From Moritella dasanensis ArB 0140 (GTDB lineage: Bacteria > Pseudomonadota > Gammaproteobacteria > Enterobacterales > Moritellaceae), in contig NZ_AKXQ01000002.1 in NCBI RefSeq assembly GCF_000276805.1, positions 1 to 64,000 on the forward strand: DNA of 64,000 bases. The letters run 5' to 3'. The notes beneath the pieces were generated by a model, which saw nothing but the letters and a program-made list of their open reading frames with translations, did no database searches and was not told the DNA's origin. The position numbers and the translations under genes were made by a program. This document shows, piece after piece, positions 27,606-37,428 of this stretch. Each line of letters begins with the position of its first letter. Within the stretch, counting starts at the first letter, position 1.

Positions 27606-27821
27606 ATGAATAGTATTAATCCCAAAGCGTTAATGCTGAGTAAATGGACCAAGGTCGATGTCACCAACAAAGAAAAGCATTTTATCATCACACTCGTTAA
27701 ATTTGATGAAGACCAAAAGGTTATCGAATGCGTGATAGAGGCGGTAATGAGCAAGAACGAATACAATATTGATTGGCGTGAATTAAAGTTAACAGATAAA
27801 TGGCTTATTGGTTGGCAATAG
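27606..27821 (+). CDS. TIGR02450-type small Trp-rich protein
   Basis: The 71-residue protein starts at ATG 27606, which has AAGGAG 6 nt upstream; a longer frame overlaps the preceding gene. Family features are LMLSKWTKV near the N-terminus, KEKHFIIT, and a C-terminal DWRELKLTDKWLIGW, giving four conserved Trp. The family is widespread in marine gammaproteobacteria and of unknown function. It is convergent with the DUF3429 gene, with only 16 nt between stops and no separate terminator visible. Confidence 0.75.
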   Translation: MNSINPKALMLSKWTKVDVTNKEKHFIITLVKFDEDQKVIECVIEAVMSKNEYNIDWRELKLTDKWLIGWQ

Positions 27822-27837
27822 GGGTTAACAACAGTTA

Positions 27838-28254
27838 TCACCATAAATAATACGCACTACCATGCAGTAAAACGACTATACATGTGAGTCTAAATCGCAT
27901 TGACATATAAGCTGGGTTTCTATCATTTTCTTGGTTTAGTGTGACTAATTTAGATTCATATAAGAATAACAAAATGTAATTTGCAGCTAAGATCATCAAA
28001 GCAAGATGATGATTAACGAGCAAGGTGAGAAACGCGAACAGGCTAAATATATTACTGACTATTTTTCTTCGGTCGTGCTTCGTTTCGTCACTCGTTTGCC
28101 AGAGCGTCCCGGCAACAAAGCTTAGAATGATAGCGCTGTAAGCGATAAAGACTTGTTTAGCATCTAACTGCCATCCCGTATCATTTATGCTTAAATACAG
28201 ACTAATTATAAAGGGCATTAACCCCATATAACCGAGTGTTTGAGGTATTTTCAT
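27838..28254 (-). CDS. DUF3429 membrane protein
   Basis: The 138-residue protein starts at ATG 28254 (AGGA 6 nt upstream; a GTG immediately before is less likely). Four to five hydrophobic helices, an N-terminal LGYMGLMPF segment, AYSAIILSFVAGTLW and a C-terminal MRFRLTCIVVLLH place it in DUF3429, small inner-membrane proteins of unknown function. It lies 21 nt downstream of the flavin-reductase-like gene and is probably co-transcribed with it. Confidence 0.75.
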   Translation of the reverse strand: MKIPQTLGYMGLMPFIISLYLSINDTGWQLDAKQVFIAYSAIILSFVAGTLWQTSDETKHDRRKIVSNIFSLFAFLTLLVNHHLALMILAANYILLFLYESKLVTLNQENDRNPAYMSMRFRLTCIVVLLHGSAYYLW

Positions 28255-28275
28255 CACTTATCCTTCATGACACAG

Positions 28276-28935
28276 TTACAGTACGGTTGGATATCCATCT
28301 ACGCTGATACTTGTTGGTAATGTATCGGCTTTGGCATAACTTAAACGAGATAATCTTGAACTGACGTGATAGCTATCTAGCCCAGAGACAGAGACGGTCT
28401 TTAATGTTTCAATATCAATATAACCATCACTTCTAATGGCTTGCTCATCACACAGTATATCGGTTACCTCACCAATCACTAGTTGAGTATTATTCAATGC
28501 GATCGGCATTATTTCTCGTAGTGTTAATACATATTTAAGACCACTTTCTTTAACAAATGGGGCGCTGTAGCCGTCGATATAATGTTCAGTCAAGCCTGTA
28601 TGTGCAAACTCACTTTCGTCACTCAAATAACGCGCTGATGTTTGATGTGCGCTTAAGTAAAAATCTTCACTGACTTGATTGATTGTGTATTGCTTTGTCT
28701 GCTTGATGTTGTCTAAGGTATGACGAATGACACTGTCTGGACGAGTAATAAAGCCAATTAAAGCGGGTGATGCGCCTAGGTGAATAACAGAGCTAAACAT
28801 AGCCAAGTTAGTTTGTCCTTGCCCATTGACAGTACCTATAAGGTTTGCGCTTTTAAAACCAGATAAGCTGTTGATTAAATGCGTTCGATATCGGTCTGGC
28901 ATGTTGCCAAGGCTCTGAGCGTTTATATGTTTCAA
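28276..28935 (-). CDS. Flavin reductase-like (FMN-binding split barrel) protein
   Basis: The 219-residue protein belongs to the flavin_Reduct/DIM6-NTAB family. The conserved flavin-binding region runs from SLSGFKSANLIGT through TNLAMFSSVIHLGASPALIGF and RPDSVIRHTLDN, followed by YTINQVSEDF. Related proteins bind FMN and reduce it or act as flavoprotein oxidoreductases with unknown substrates. Its partner monooxygenase, if any, is not adjacent. It is first in a two-gene unit with the DUF3429 gene. Confidence 0.8.
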   Translation of the reverse strand: MKHINAQSLGNMPDRYRTHLINSLSGFKSANLIGTVNGQGQTNLAMFSSVIHLGASPALIGFITRPDSVIRHTLDNIKQTKQYTINQVSEDFYLSAHQTSARYLSDESEFAHTGLTEHYIDGYSAPFVKESGLKYVLTLREIMPIALNNTQLVIGEVTDILCDEQAIRSDGYIDIETLKTVSVSGLDSYHVSSRLSRLSYAKADTLPTSISVDGYPTVL

Positions 28936-29165
28936 TTGTATTGTTCCATTATGATGAGTCGCTTAGATCAATACGGTGGATAACAGGTTTAAGATCAAAT
29001 AATATCGACTATTTCTCTAATGTGACAATTAAAGTTGTTGGTTGGTTGTATCGCAATAATATCAGGGGTAAAAAGATAATCTTTTCAACAGAATAGATAT
29101 TTGGGGCTAATATGACATGGCTTTACCCCCCAAATACACAAAGCATAACGATGAGGAGGGCATAT

Positions 29166-30135
29166 TTAAAATCGTTCATGAACAGACAAATCTTTGCAAC
29201 GGCGAATTATTATTTTACGCAACCAGTTATGACCGAGATCTTTATCCTTATTTTGATGCCAAAATAGCGTGTAAGCCATAAGAGGAAGTTGTGTTGGTAA
29301 CGGTAAAATAACGAGATCTAACTGTTCGGCAATACTCAGGGCAAAGTGATTGGGAGCGGTCAACACAAAATCTGTATGGGTACATAGGGTTGCCGCATTA
29401 TGGAAATCTGGAACATAGATTGCGATATCTCTTGATAAACCTTTTTCCGCTAATTTGTAATCCAACAGCCAACGATCATTTTTCATACTCCGTACCTGAA
29501 TATGTCGTTGACGGAGATAGTTATCCTCATCCCAAGTTTGTTTTAGAATTGGATGATTCCTCCTTACGAGGCAACTCTGTGTGTCTTGACACAGTTCATA
29601 ACAATTAATACCTTTTGGCGGCATCAAAGTAAGTACAGCATCTTGTGGGTTGAGATCTTTGCCTGTGATACCAAAATCAAGAACACCCTTGCGTAATAGC
29701 TCGAAGGTTTCACTATCCCAACTCTGATTATCAAGGATAACATGAGGAGCCTCTGCAAAAATTTCGCCAAGAAATTGCGGTAAGAAATTGCGGTAAGAAA
29801 AGTGGATAAACATTTTCAACCACTGCCATTTTGAAGTGCCGCTGACTCGTTGTCGGCACAAATTTCTTCGGCGCCGTGAGCTGTTCAATATTAAATAACA
29901 GAGTCTCAAGTTGTGGTGCTAAATCGAGAGCATATTCAGTAGGCTGAATGCCATAGGCAGTACGAATAAACAGCGGATCATCAAATTGTTCGCGCAATCT
30001 ATTGAGGCTTTTACTTACTGCCGACTGGCTTAGATGCAAACGATCTGCAGCGTGAGTGACACTGCACTCTTCTAGCAAAATATGTAAACACACTAACAAA
30101 TTAAGATCGAGTCGAGCCAACTTATCAAAAGACAT
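29166..30135 (-). pseudogene. LysR-family regulator disrupted by a 13-bp tandem duplication
   Basis: Two overlapping frames together encode a full LysR protein. Frame one (from ATG 30135) holds the winged helix (CSVTHAADRLHLSQSAVSK) and the start of the effector domain; frame two (to 29166) holds the rest, ending SVHERF. The junction is a 13-bp unit present twice in tandem (29769-29794). Removing one copy restores a continuous frame reading VYPLFLPQFLGEIFAEAP, about 318 residues, normal for LysR. As written, the protein truncates 134 residues in and would be inactive as an inducer-responsive regulator. It is divergent from the Bcr/CflA pump it probably controlled. Confidence 0.88.
29769..29794. 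repeat. 13-bp perfect tandem duplication within LysR gene
   Basis: AAGAAATTGCGGT occurs twice in direct succession (29769-29781, 29782-29794), followed by a partial third copy AAGAAA. The length is not a multiple of three, so it shifts the reading frame. Confidence 0.95.
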
Positions 30136-30252
30136 AACACCTCATAAAATAAAGATATTCCATAATGAAATAACTATGTTGAATATAAACCATTTCTATT
30201 CATATCTTCAAGGACTTAGATTGTCTGTATTATAATTTATTAGGAAAATAAT

Positions 30253-31449
30253 GTGATACTTTCAATGTCTACTAACTCTCGACTCGTTGCTCTTGTGGTT
30301 ACTCTAGTCCTGTTTAATCCTCTGGCAATTGACATCTACTTACCAGCATTACCTATGATGGCTAAAGAGTTTTCTGTTGATGTTACGCGTTTGCAAGATA
30401 CTGTCACTTGGTTCATGTTTAGTTTGGGGATCGGCCAATTATTAGCAGGGCCATTGGCCGATCGCTTTGGACGCCGTCCTATCGCATTAGGTGGCATACT
30501 CATCTACGCTTTTAGCTCGGCTTTGGCTTATATTGCCGATACTCTGGATATGTTATTGGTGGCGCGTTTAATACAAGGATTAGGTGCCTGTGCCACATCA
30601 GTCGCCGCATTTGCAGCTGTGCGTGATAGTTTTGGTCCTGAAAAATGTGGGCGTATGATCAGCTACCTTAATGGTGCTATTTGCTGTGTACCAGTATTAG
30701 CCCCCCTCTTAGGTGCTTGGTTGACACTCCACTTTGGTTGGCGTTCTAACTTTAGTTTTATGTTCGTATTTTCGGTTATCGCGGGTATTTTTGTCATATT
30801 GAATTTTAAAGAAACACGACCAAGCAATGTCGATGTAGAAGATACTTTATTCAGTTTCTCTCGTTACTTTTCAATATTGCGTGAACCTACATTTTTATTT
30901 CACGCTACATTATGCATGTTAGCGATGGCTGTTATCCTAGCCTATGTGACTTCAGCGCCTGTGTGGTTAATGATGAAATTAGGGCTCAATATGAACCAAT
31001 TTATTATATGGTTTGGTATTAACGCCGTTCTGAACATTTTGTCATGCATGGCAGCTCCAAAATTTATGGACCTATTTGGATCTCGCCGAATTCTCTATGC
31101 GGGATTCGTTATCTTGATTATTTCGGGAGCGATGATGCTTGGTTTGAGCTACAGCCAACAAGCATGGGCTTTTATGATCCCAACGTTTATGACTTCGTTA
31201 GGTTTTTCGTTTGTTTTTGCATCCTCAGCCGGAAGTGCTCTAGCACCGTTTGGTGATCGGGCTGGTACCGCCGCAGCATTACTTGGGTTGTTTCAGATGA
31301 GTGGCGCTGGATTAATGGTTAGTTTGACGCAGCGGCTTGAGTTGACGCCGCCATTATTATTAACATTACATATGTGGTTGTTCATTCCGGGCTTAATTGT
31401 GTTTTTATCAAAGCGAGGTCATAAATGGCATAGCGCTCAACAAAATTGA
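30253..31449 (+). CDS. MFS multidrug exporter, Bcr/CflA family
   Basis: The 398-residue membrane protein has 12 predicted helices. Family markers are FNPLAIDIYLPALPMMAKEF in the first helix region, the MFS motif GPLADRFGRRPIALGG between helices 2 and 3, and ARLIQGLGACATSVAAFAAVRD. The likely start is the GTG at 30253 with AGGA 7 nt upstream. Bcr/CflA pumps export bicyclomycin, chloramphenicol, sulfonamides or peptides with H+; this substrate is unknown. It is transcribed divergently from the frameshifted LysR gene, 117 nt apart. Confidence 0.88.
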   Translation: MILSMSTNSRLVALVVTLVLFNPLAIDIYLPALPMMAKEFSVDVTRLQDTVTWFMFSLGIGQLLAGPLADRFGRRPIALGGILIYAFSSALAYIADTLDMLLVARLIQGLGACATSVAAFAAVRDSFGPEKCGRMISYLNGAICCVPVLAPLLGAWLTLHFGWRSNFSFMFVFSVIAGIFVILNFKETRPSNVDVEDTLFSFSRYFSILREPTFLFHATLCMLAMAVILAYVTSAPVWLMMKLGLNMNQFIIWFGINAVLNILSCMAAPKFMDLFGSRRILYAGFVILIISGAMMLGLSYSQQAWAFMIPTFMTSLGFSFVFASSAGSALAPFGDRAGTAAALLGLFQMSGAGLMVSLTQRLELTPPLLLTLHMWLFIPGLIVFLSKRGHKWHSAQQN

Positions 31450-31661
31450 GTAAAACAGCCATTTCTTTAATACGAACAGTCACCTTTTAAAGCCCCAAAA
31501 TTAAGCCATATTGATCCATAAGCGACAAATTACTCCCAAAATTAAAATTTTTATGCCTGAACACCAAATTCATTAAATCACTACAATACTTAGGTAATCC
31601 TGGCGTCCTAGACCATCCAGTGGAACTGCGCTGTAAGTAATCATAAATAGTAGGTATTAGA

Positions 31662-32720
31662 ATGACGATAATATGGATATTACAACGCGGCTTTAAGACC
31701 TTGCTTATTACATCAACAGCTTTACTGGTCTCTTGCACTAGCCTCGGTCCGAGTACTATTGAACGTGATCGCATGGACTATGGGCTTTCCCTTAATACGT
31801 CAATTAAACAACAACTGCTCGGTAACATAGTGCGTCTGCGGTATATGGAGGCACCTATCTTTGTTGATGTTGCTTCTGTGATTAATCAGTACTCCTTGTC
31901 TGGCAGTATTGACGCGGGGCTTGGATTCAATAGCGGCAGTAATACCGCGAATCTTGGTGCAGGAGGGCGTTGGGAAGATCGTCCGACGATCACTTACAGT
32001 CCTATCTCGGGAAAGAAATTTTCTGAAAGTTTGTTGACCCCCATTTCTCCGGAATCATTGTTTGCATTAGTGCAATCTGGCTGGCCACCCGAGCTGATGT
32101 TTCGTCTGACCGTGGCACAAATTAATGGTGTTGCAGATTCTAATCCTCCGCAGCAGGCTGACCCCGGGTTTCGTGAGACGCTGTCTGTTTGGACTCGGCT
32201 ACGTGAAGCGCGCATTTTAGCGCTGCGACGCAGTAACAACCACAATGAAAGGGCGCGGATTGTGCTGTACGTGAACGATGTCGAACTTGATGAACAGACA
32301 CGTGAAGACCTATCTTTCCTACAGGAAACGTTAGGCTTACGAAAAGGTGCTAAAGAGTTCACTTTGACGTATGGATTAATAAGCAATGAACCCGATTCAC
32401 TCGTCGTATTGACGTTATCTATACTGGACATGATGGTCGACTTGGCTCGGATGGTCGATGTGCCTCAACAACATATAGACGAGGGCAGAACCTTTCCAAC
32501 ATTTGTTGATACCGGTCTCGGTGGACCTTTGTTGCAAGTTCATTCGTCTATTGAAAAACCGGACATGGCGTATGTGGCAATCCGTGATCGCGGCTATTGG
32601 TTCTATATTGATGATCGGGATCTGATGAGCAAACGAACCTTCGGGGTCTTACAGATATTACTCAGCTTGACCGATTCTGGTGACACAGCAAGAGGTCCAT
32701 TGTTATCGATTGGTGGTTAG
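31662..32720 (+). CDS. Uncharacterised lipoprotein
   Basis: The 352-residue protein has an N-terminal hydrophobic segment and lipobox LLVSC (Cys about residue 25), so it is probably membrane-anchored on the periplasmic side. The mature part begins DYGLSLNTSIKQQLLGNIVRLRY and includes a Gly/Ser-rich beta stretch (GSIDAGLGFNSGSNT) and a later IRDRGYWFYIDDRD followed by LQILLSL. No catalytic motif is recognised. Similar lipoproteins occur in diverse bacteria without known function. It shows somewhat higher GC than its neighbours, compatible with transfer, though this was not measured. It is a stand-alone gene. Confidence 0.7.
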   Translation: MTIIWILQRGFKTLLITSTALLVSCTSLGPSTIERDRMDYGLSLNTSIKQQLLGNIVRLRYMEAPIFVDVASVINQYSLSGSIDAGLGFNSGSNTANLGAGGRWEDRPTITYSPISGKKFSESLLTPISPESLFALVQSGWPPELMFRLTVAQINGVADSNPPQQADPGFRETLSVWTRLREARILALRRSNNHNERARIVLYVNDVELDEQTREDLSFLQETLGLRKGAKEFTLTYGLISNEPDSLVVLTLSILDMMVDLARMVDVPQQHIDEGRTFPTFVDTGLGGPLLQVHSSIEKPDMAYVAIRDRGYWFYIDDRDLMSKRTFGVLQILLSLTDSGDTARGPLLSIGG

Positions 32721-32907
32721 TAGAAGGCCTATGTCGTATTACATTTAGGCCTTTCCTCACTGAACACAGACTTAGCGTCGAATAAAACGCAATCTATTCA
32801 GGGATTGAGAGACATTACTGCAGCGTTTGAACGATTTCACTAACTTAATAGTGCAGAAATGCGCTAAAATGCGCGACTATTATCTTATTCTTGAGTTTTT
32901 TATATAA

Positions 32908-34185
32908 ATGACAACTGCAACAGCACCAACCAACTTCACTGAACTGGGTCTTATTTCACCTTTGTTAACTCGATTAACTGAGATGGAATATCAGCAACCT
33001 ACACCAATTCAAGCACAAGCTATCCCAAGTGTATTAGCTGGACGTGACTTAATTGCAGGCGCTAATACTGGTTCAGGTAAGACAGCTGCTTTTGCACTGC
33101 CTATGCTGCAGAATTTATATACTGAAAATCAAACCAGCACAAAATCGAAAGGTAACTTTGTTTCCGGACTTATTTTGGTGCCTACTCGTGAACTTGCTAT
33201 GCAGGTTGCTGACAGTATTAAATCGTATGCTGCACATTTAAATGGTGACATTAAAACGGTTGCGGTGTTTGGTGGTGTCTCTGTAAATACTCAAATGCTT
33301 GCATTACGTGGCGGCACAGATATTTTAGTTGCAACGCCGGGTCGATTACTTGATTTGATTTCAAGCAATGCGATTAAACTCGATATGGTTAAAACCTTAG
33401 TGTTAGATGAAGCCGACCGTATGTTAAGCCTAGGCTTTACAGAAGAGCTATCTGCATTAATGGCATTGATGCCAAAGCAAAAACAGATTTTATTGTTCTC
33501 AGCAACTTTCCCTGAACAAGTAAAAGCGTTAACTGAAGAACTGCTTAATGACCCACTTGAAATTCAATTGCAAAGTGCGGATGCGAGTACTTTAGTTCAA
33601 CGCGTATTTAACGTTAACCAAGGTGAAAAGACGGCCTTGTTAGCGCATTTGATCAAGAAACATGAATGGCGACAAGTGCTTATTTTTGTTAATTCGAAAC
33701 ACAGCTGTAATCACTTAGCAGAAAAACTTGCTAAACGTGGTGTGACTTCACAAGTGTTCCATGGTGATAAAGGACAGAGCGCGCGTATTCGTACGCTTGA
33801 AGGATTTAAAGCTGGTCAGATCCACGTGTTAATCGCGACAGACATTGCTGCACGTGGTATCGATATCGATAAACTACCAGTAGTAATCAACTTCGATTTA
33901 CCAAGAAGTCCATCAGATTACATGCATCGTATTGGCCGAAGTGGTCGTGCCGGTGAAGTTGGCCTAGCATTATCACTTATCGATCATGTCGATGCGCACC
34001 ATTTCAGTATCATCGAAAAGAAAAATAAGATCAGACTTGAGCGTGAAGAAGAAGCTGGTTTTGAAGTCGATGAAACTGTTGAAGCATATGTACCAATGGC
34101 GCCACCTGAAGGTAGCGGTAAGAAGAAGCGAAATAAAGCGCCTGTTAATGCTGACATCTGGTTGAGAAACTCAGACTCGGAATAA
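32908..34185 (+). CDS. DEAD-box ATP-dependent RNA helicase, RhlE-like
   Basis: This 425-residue cytosolic helicase has all core motifs in order: Q motif (PTPIQAQAIP), I (ANTGSGKT), Ia (PTRELA), Ib (TPGR), II (DEAD), III (SAT), IV (LIFVNSK), V (ATDIAARGIDI) and VI (HRIGRSGRAG). The short basic C-terminal tail (GSGKKKRNKAP) is typical of RhlE/SrmB-type helicases that help ribosome assembly and mRNA turnover, often in the cold. Exact orthology (rhlE against related paralogues) cannot be settled by eye. A strong terminator follows. Confidence 0.9.
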   Translation: MTTATAPTNFTELGLISPLLTRLTEMEYQQPTPIQAQAIPSVLAGRDLIAGANTGSGKTAAFALPMLQNLYTENQTSTKSKGNFVSGLILVPTRELAMQVADSIKSYAAHLNGDIKTVAVFGGVSVNTQMLALRGGTDILVATPGRLLDLISSNAIKLDMVKTLVLDEADRMLSLGFTEELSALMALMPKQKQILLFSATFPEQVKALTEELLNDPLEIQLQSADASTLVQRVFNVNQGEKTALLAHLIKKHEWRQVLIFVNSKHSCNHLAEKLAKRGVTSQVFHGDKGQSARIRTLEGFKAGQIHVLIATDIAARGIDIDKLPVVINFDLPRSPSDYMHRIGRSGRAGEVGLALSLIDHVDAHHFSIIEKKNKIRLEREEEAGFEVDETVEAYVPMAPPEGSGKKKRNKAPVNADIWLRNSDSE

Positions 34186-34208
34186 AAGATAAATCCATAA
34201 ATAGGAAT

Positions 34209-34235
34209 AGGTGTCGCATAGTCGACACCTTTTTT
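34209..34235 (+). terminator. Rho-independent terminator after helicase gene
   Basis: The stem AGGTGTCG (34209-34216) with CGACACCT (34223-34230) is followed by T5. Confidence 0.88.
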
Positions 34236-34345
34236 GTATTTGTGCGGCGTTAATCTAACAGCCGTAATTAAACTATACTTTACCATAATATCAATTAGTT
34301 AGAGATTGTGATTTTGAAATCACTGTCACAAAGGATCTGATTTTA

Positions 34346-35566
34346 ATGAAGACATCGATTTATACCGAAAAACGTTATAGACCATCGGGACTTGACGATG
34401 CTAAAAGAATTAGTGAACAAGTGAATTCAAGATTTACAAAATGGCTTGTTAGCCAGCGATATTTGGTCCATCAAAAAGATGTCGACCATTTATTAAGTCG
34501 AGAGTCAGACTTTTGTGATTCAGTTATTTTGGATGAAACGGAACGAGTTGGCGAGCAACAAAGGCTTCTTTTAGAATGCGAACAAGCCCGAGTTAAAGAA
34601 AAAAGACTTGATGCACAAACTCGGCAGGAACGATATAAAATGGTTTCAGAGGTTGTCATGAAGGCTGCTGAAGCCGTCCTATCCAATACGCTAAATGACA
34701 CCGATGTTAACAAGCTTATCATTGGAACGCCGTATTTTGAATCGTTTGCTTCCTTTGCATATGGCCAAAGCCTTGATTTTACTAAACTGGGTAGTCTTTG
34801 CGCGCTAAGTAACTCTTTATCTAATAGTATTCTGGATTTGGTTAATAACGATAATTTTTGCAAGAAAAAAGGATATACAGTTAGAAATATTCGAGATGCT
34901 AAAACCGCAATTGGTTTTATTGGGATCGAAAGTTGTCGCATGATTTTTCCTGTTATCATGTCCAAACAGTTATTAAAATGGTCAGATAAAAATACCAAAA
35001 TAATGGTGCCGAAAGTATGGCAAAGTGCTGTAACGACAGCCAATGTAACAAGAATGAGATTGGAAGATGTGGAGTATAAAGAGCCGGACATTGGTGTTTT
35101 ACTTGGCATGATGAGGTCGATTGGACTGTTTATTATTTCTAACAACTTTACATCTAGTTTTGACGAAGCTTTAACGCTTGTCATGATGGATTATAAAGAA
35201 AAAAAGATGAGAGATGAGTATTTTTCTTGTGCGGATGTGACCCCTAAGCTTGAGTATATGCCTACAATCATTGAGAAATATGAAGCTATCGTCACCAAAA
35301 AAGTAATAGAAACATTCGCTTGGGATATGAATACCATTCATATTAAGAATGCACTGCTAGAAGATATTGAAGACGTGCCAATTTTGGAACGAAGCGTCTT
35401 GGGCGCAGCACTTGCGCAGGGTAAGGCTTTTACAGCCTTTGATATGATGGATAAATCCAATGTATTTGTGACTAAACATCTACCTTATTGGCTAGCACAT
35501 CATCAAATAGAAATGAGTACTTTTAAAGATATAAGAAGTCGAAATCCAGGTAAGTTTGAGTTTTAA
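34346..35566 (+). CDS. HDOD-domain protein
   Basis: The 406-residue soluble protein has an N-terminal basic coiled-coil-like region (about residues 70-115, rich in Glu, Arg and Lys) followed by an HDOD domain (about 150-380). HDOD features are LGSLCALSNSLSNSILDLVN and the AIGFIGIESCRMIF helix pair; the metal-binding HD residues are absent, as is usual for the group. HDOD proteins act as scaffolds in signalling (biofilm, chemotaxis, stress). No GGDEF/EAL partner lies in the same operon. An AAGGATCTGA ribosome site precedes the ATG. Confidence 0.75.
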   Translation: MKTSIYTEKRYRPSGLDDAKRISEQVNSRFTKWLVSQRYLVHQKDVDHLLSRESDFCDSVILDETERVGEQQRLLLECEQARVKEKRLDAQTRQERYKMVSEVVMKAAEAVLSNTLNDTDVNKLIIGTPYFESFASFAYGQSLDFTKLGSLCALSNSLSNSILDLVNNDNFCKKKGYTVRNIRDAKTAIGFIGIESCRMIFPVIMSKQLLKWSDKNTKIMVPKVWQSAVTTANVTRMRLEDVEYKEPDIGVLLGMMRSIGLFIISNNFTSSFDEALTLVMMDYKEKKMRDEYFSCADVTPKLEYMPTIIEKYEAIVTKKVIETFAWDMNTIHIKNALLEDIEDVPILERSVLGAALAQGKAFTAFDMMDKSNVFVTKHLPYWLAHHQIEMSTFKDIRSRNPGKFEF

Positions 35567-35631
35567 TGAATAGCAAATTAATGCTCTGCAATAGCTCTGC
35601 ATAGAATAGGGCGCTTCATTAAAAAATTTAT

Positions 35632-35666
35632 AAATCCTCGTTAAAACCTTCATTAACGAGGATTTT
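35632..35666. terminator. Bidirectional terminator between HDOD and Spy/CpxP-like genes
   Basis: AAATCCTCGTTAA (35632-35644) pairs perfectly with TTAACGAGGATTT (35653-35665). It lies between the two convergent genes with T-rich sequence on both outer sides. Confidence 0.8.
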
Positions 35667-35680
35667 GACACGTTTATTAA

Positions 35681-36103
35681 TCAATCTAATATCAATGACT
35701 TCAATGAAGATTTGAACTTAGTTTTCTGATCTTCTGTTAGTACGTTGTAAATATTATTTTTTAGTCGCATCTCATCCATCAGAAGTTGTTTTTCCTTACC
35801 TTGAATCATATCGATTAGTGACTCTAATTTCGGTTCATCGAGTTTAGGCTGAGAAATTAAGCGCAGTTGTTCTTTTTTTAGTTGTATCACTTTTTCCATA
35901 TCAATAACTGGACGTGACTCTTGATGCTTATCAATGAATGAAGATATTTCATTCTTTTGATCTTCCGTTAGCTCCAGAGAAGCAACTATTTGCTGTAATG
36001 GAGTTTGTACGACTTCTTGCGTGGTAGAAGCATTAGCCAGTGGCACAGCAACCAAAGCTGCTGAAACAACTACGATAGAAAACATCTTCTTTATAGATCT
36101 CAT
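35681..36103 (-). CDS. Periplasmic Spy/CpxP-like protein
   Basis: The 140-residue protein has a signal peptide (cleavage near PLANA). The mature part is all-helical and carries two LTEDQK motifs (ASLELTEDQKNEISSF and NVLTEDQKTKF), the LTxxQ signature of the Spy/CpxP envelope-stress chaperone family. Such proteins guard periplasmic proteins or modulate Cpx signalling. No cpxRA genes are present here, so regulation by envelope stress is inference. It is monocistronic, with a shared terminator downstream. Confidence 0.75.
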   Translation of the reverse strand: MRSIKKMFSIVVVSAALVAVPLANASTTQEVVQTPLQQIVASLELTEDQKNEISSFIDKHQESRPVIDMEKVIQLKKEQLRLISQPKLDEPKLESLIDMIQGKEKQLLMDEMRLKNNIYNVLTEDQKTKFKSSLKSLILD

Positions 36104-36808
36104 TGTTTTACCTCAATCAATTGTGTTTGATTATATGTAGCTAGCATGAACATAAGAGCACGATAGCTTGATCCGTTTACAAATAATCTGATTATTACCA
36201 ACAATTATAGAAGCATTAATTAAAATCGTGTCAGAATTGTAGTGATATATGAAGTGGTATAGTAGATTTGGCCATAAACTAAGAGACTAAAACTATGGCG
36301 AATTACGACACGATATGTCATTTAAGAACTAACTCCTACCAAGTATAATTCCCAGCGTATGGCCGCCTAGAAGTATAAGAAATAGGATAGGGCGCTTGTA
36401 TCATAATTTATCAATGTGATTAAAAATCAATAGTTTAAGTTGATTGTTAAAGTCGATGCAAGAGAGTTTTAGCGTTATTAACAACAAACTCAATAATGTC
36501 CATTTTTACCAGTCACCACGTGATATCTGAATCAGTAATCGACGCGCTAGTGAGCAAATTTAACGTATGATCATTTAAAATAACGACTCGAATAAATCCC
36601 TAATCAACATGATTCCGATGTGAATTTAATATGGCCGGACTTCAATATGACTTAAAATAATTCTGGTTTGAGAAAGTTATTCAGAATATCCATTCAGAGC
36701 AAAGTTGAGATTCGATGAGAACTATAACGGGTGCTGTGTAAGATATGCGTTGTAAGAATCGAGCCGTTACAGATCAAGAAAACTGTTCACAACATATGTT
36801 GAAATAAT

Positions 36809-37019
36809 ATGACAGTACATGAATTAGAAATAGCAAAAAACAGTTTAACAGATGGTCACTTATTTTACCGTCGCGGCGAGCAGTGAAATATCAATCGAGT
36901 TTAACGACATTAAAGAATCAATTGTATTTTTACATGAGGATCTTTTGTCGGCAGATTTGAGCGATGGCGATGAACAATACTTCAATGGTTATGCAAAAAT
37001 ATTCGCATGCTTAAAATAA
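36809..37019 (+). pseudogene. Possible gene remnant or 55-residue ORF
   Basis: One frame from ATG 36809 encodes MTVHELEIAKNSLTDGHLFY and stops at 36884. An overlapping frame (ATG 36852 to TAA 37017-37019) encodes 55 residues including ISIEFNDIKESIVFLHEDL and DEQYFNGYAKIFACLK. Both have protein-like composition, so this may be one frameshifted small gene or a short ORF. No ribosome site is evident and no family is recognised. Confidence 0.25.
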
Positions 37020-37075
37020 CTGGAATACTTAAAGTCAGATAAAAACATTAATAATCAAACAGCTAAATAGATAAC

Positions 37076-37134
37076 GCGCTGTGTTAAATCTACAATAACT
37101 ATACTGGCAAAACATTTCAGATTTCACGTAGCGC
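37076..37134. repeat. 59-nt imperfect palindromic repeat (copy B)
   Basis: GCGCTGTGTTAAATCT (37076-37091) and AGATTTCACGTAGCGC (37119-37134) match as inverted arms at 13 of 16 positions. Its right arm is identical over 22 nt (37116-37137, inverted) to copy A upstream of the tyrosine recombinase, and its left arm resembles the half-site at 4987. Confidence 0.6.
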
Positions 37135-37390
37135 ACGGTTTTTTGATATCAGAATGAAGTACCAGGAACAATATTTTGCTATCAATCCCAATAATCTCAA
37201 ACCGGACATCTCTATCTGGGTTTATATAACACTGCGCATAATGTATATTATGGTAAATAGAGTTTATGGGAAGATGATATAGAGACCTATTCTATAGTCG
37301 ATGTTCAAGTTCATGAATGTTTGATGGATTGAGATGTTGTCTATTTAACACTTATCTTATTTACCATAAAGTATATGATATGCATCTAAA

Positions 37391-37428
37391 TGATTACATC
37401 ATATTTTATCCAAAATATGATGTAATCA
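37391..37428. terminator. Perfect 17-bp AT-rich hairpin
   Basis: TGATTACATCATATTTT (37391-37407) pairs with AAAATATGATGTAATCA (37412-37428) across a 4-nt loop. It lies 56 nt past the stop of the minus-strand TerB-like gene and probably terminates it. Confidence 0.6.

Noticed and set aside
34471-35184. 237-codon antisense ORF across the HDOD gene
   Set aside because: It lies wholly antisense to a gene with recognisable domain, start site and terminator; no motif in the antisense product.
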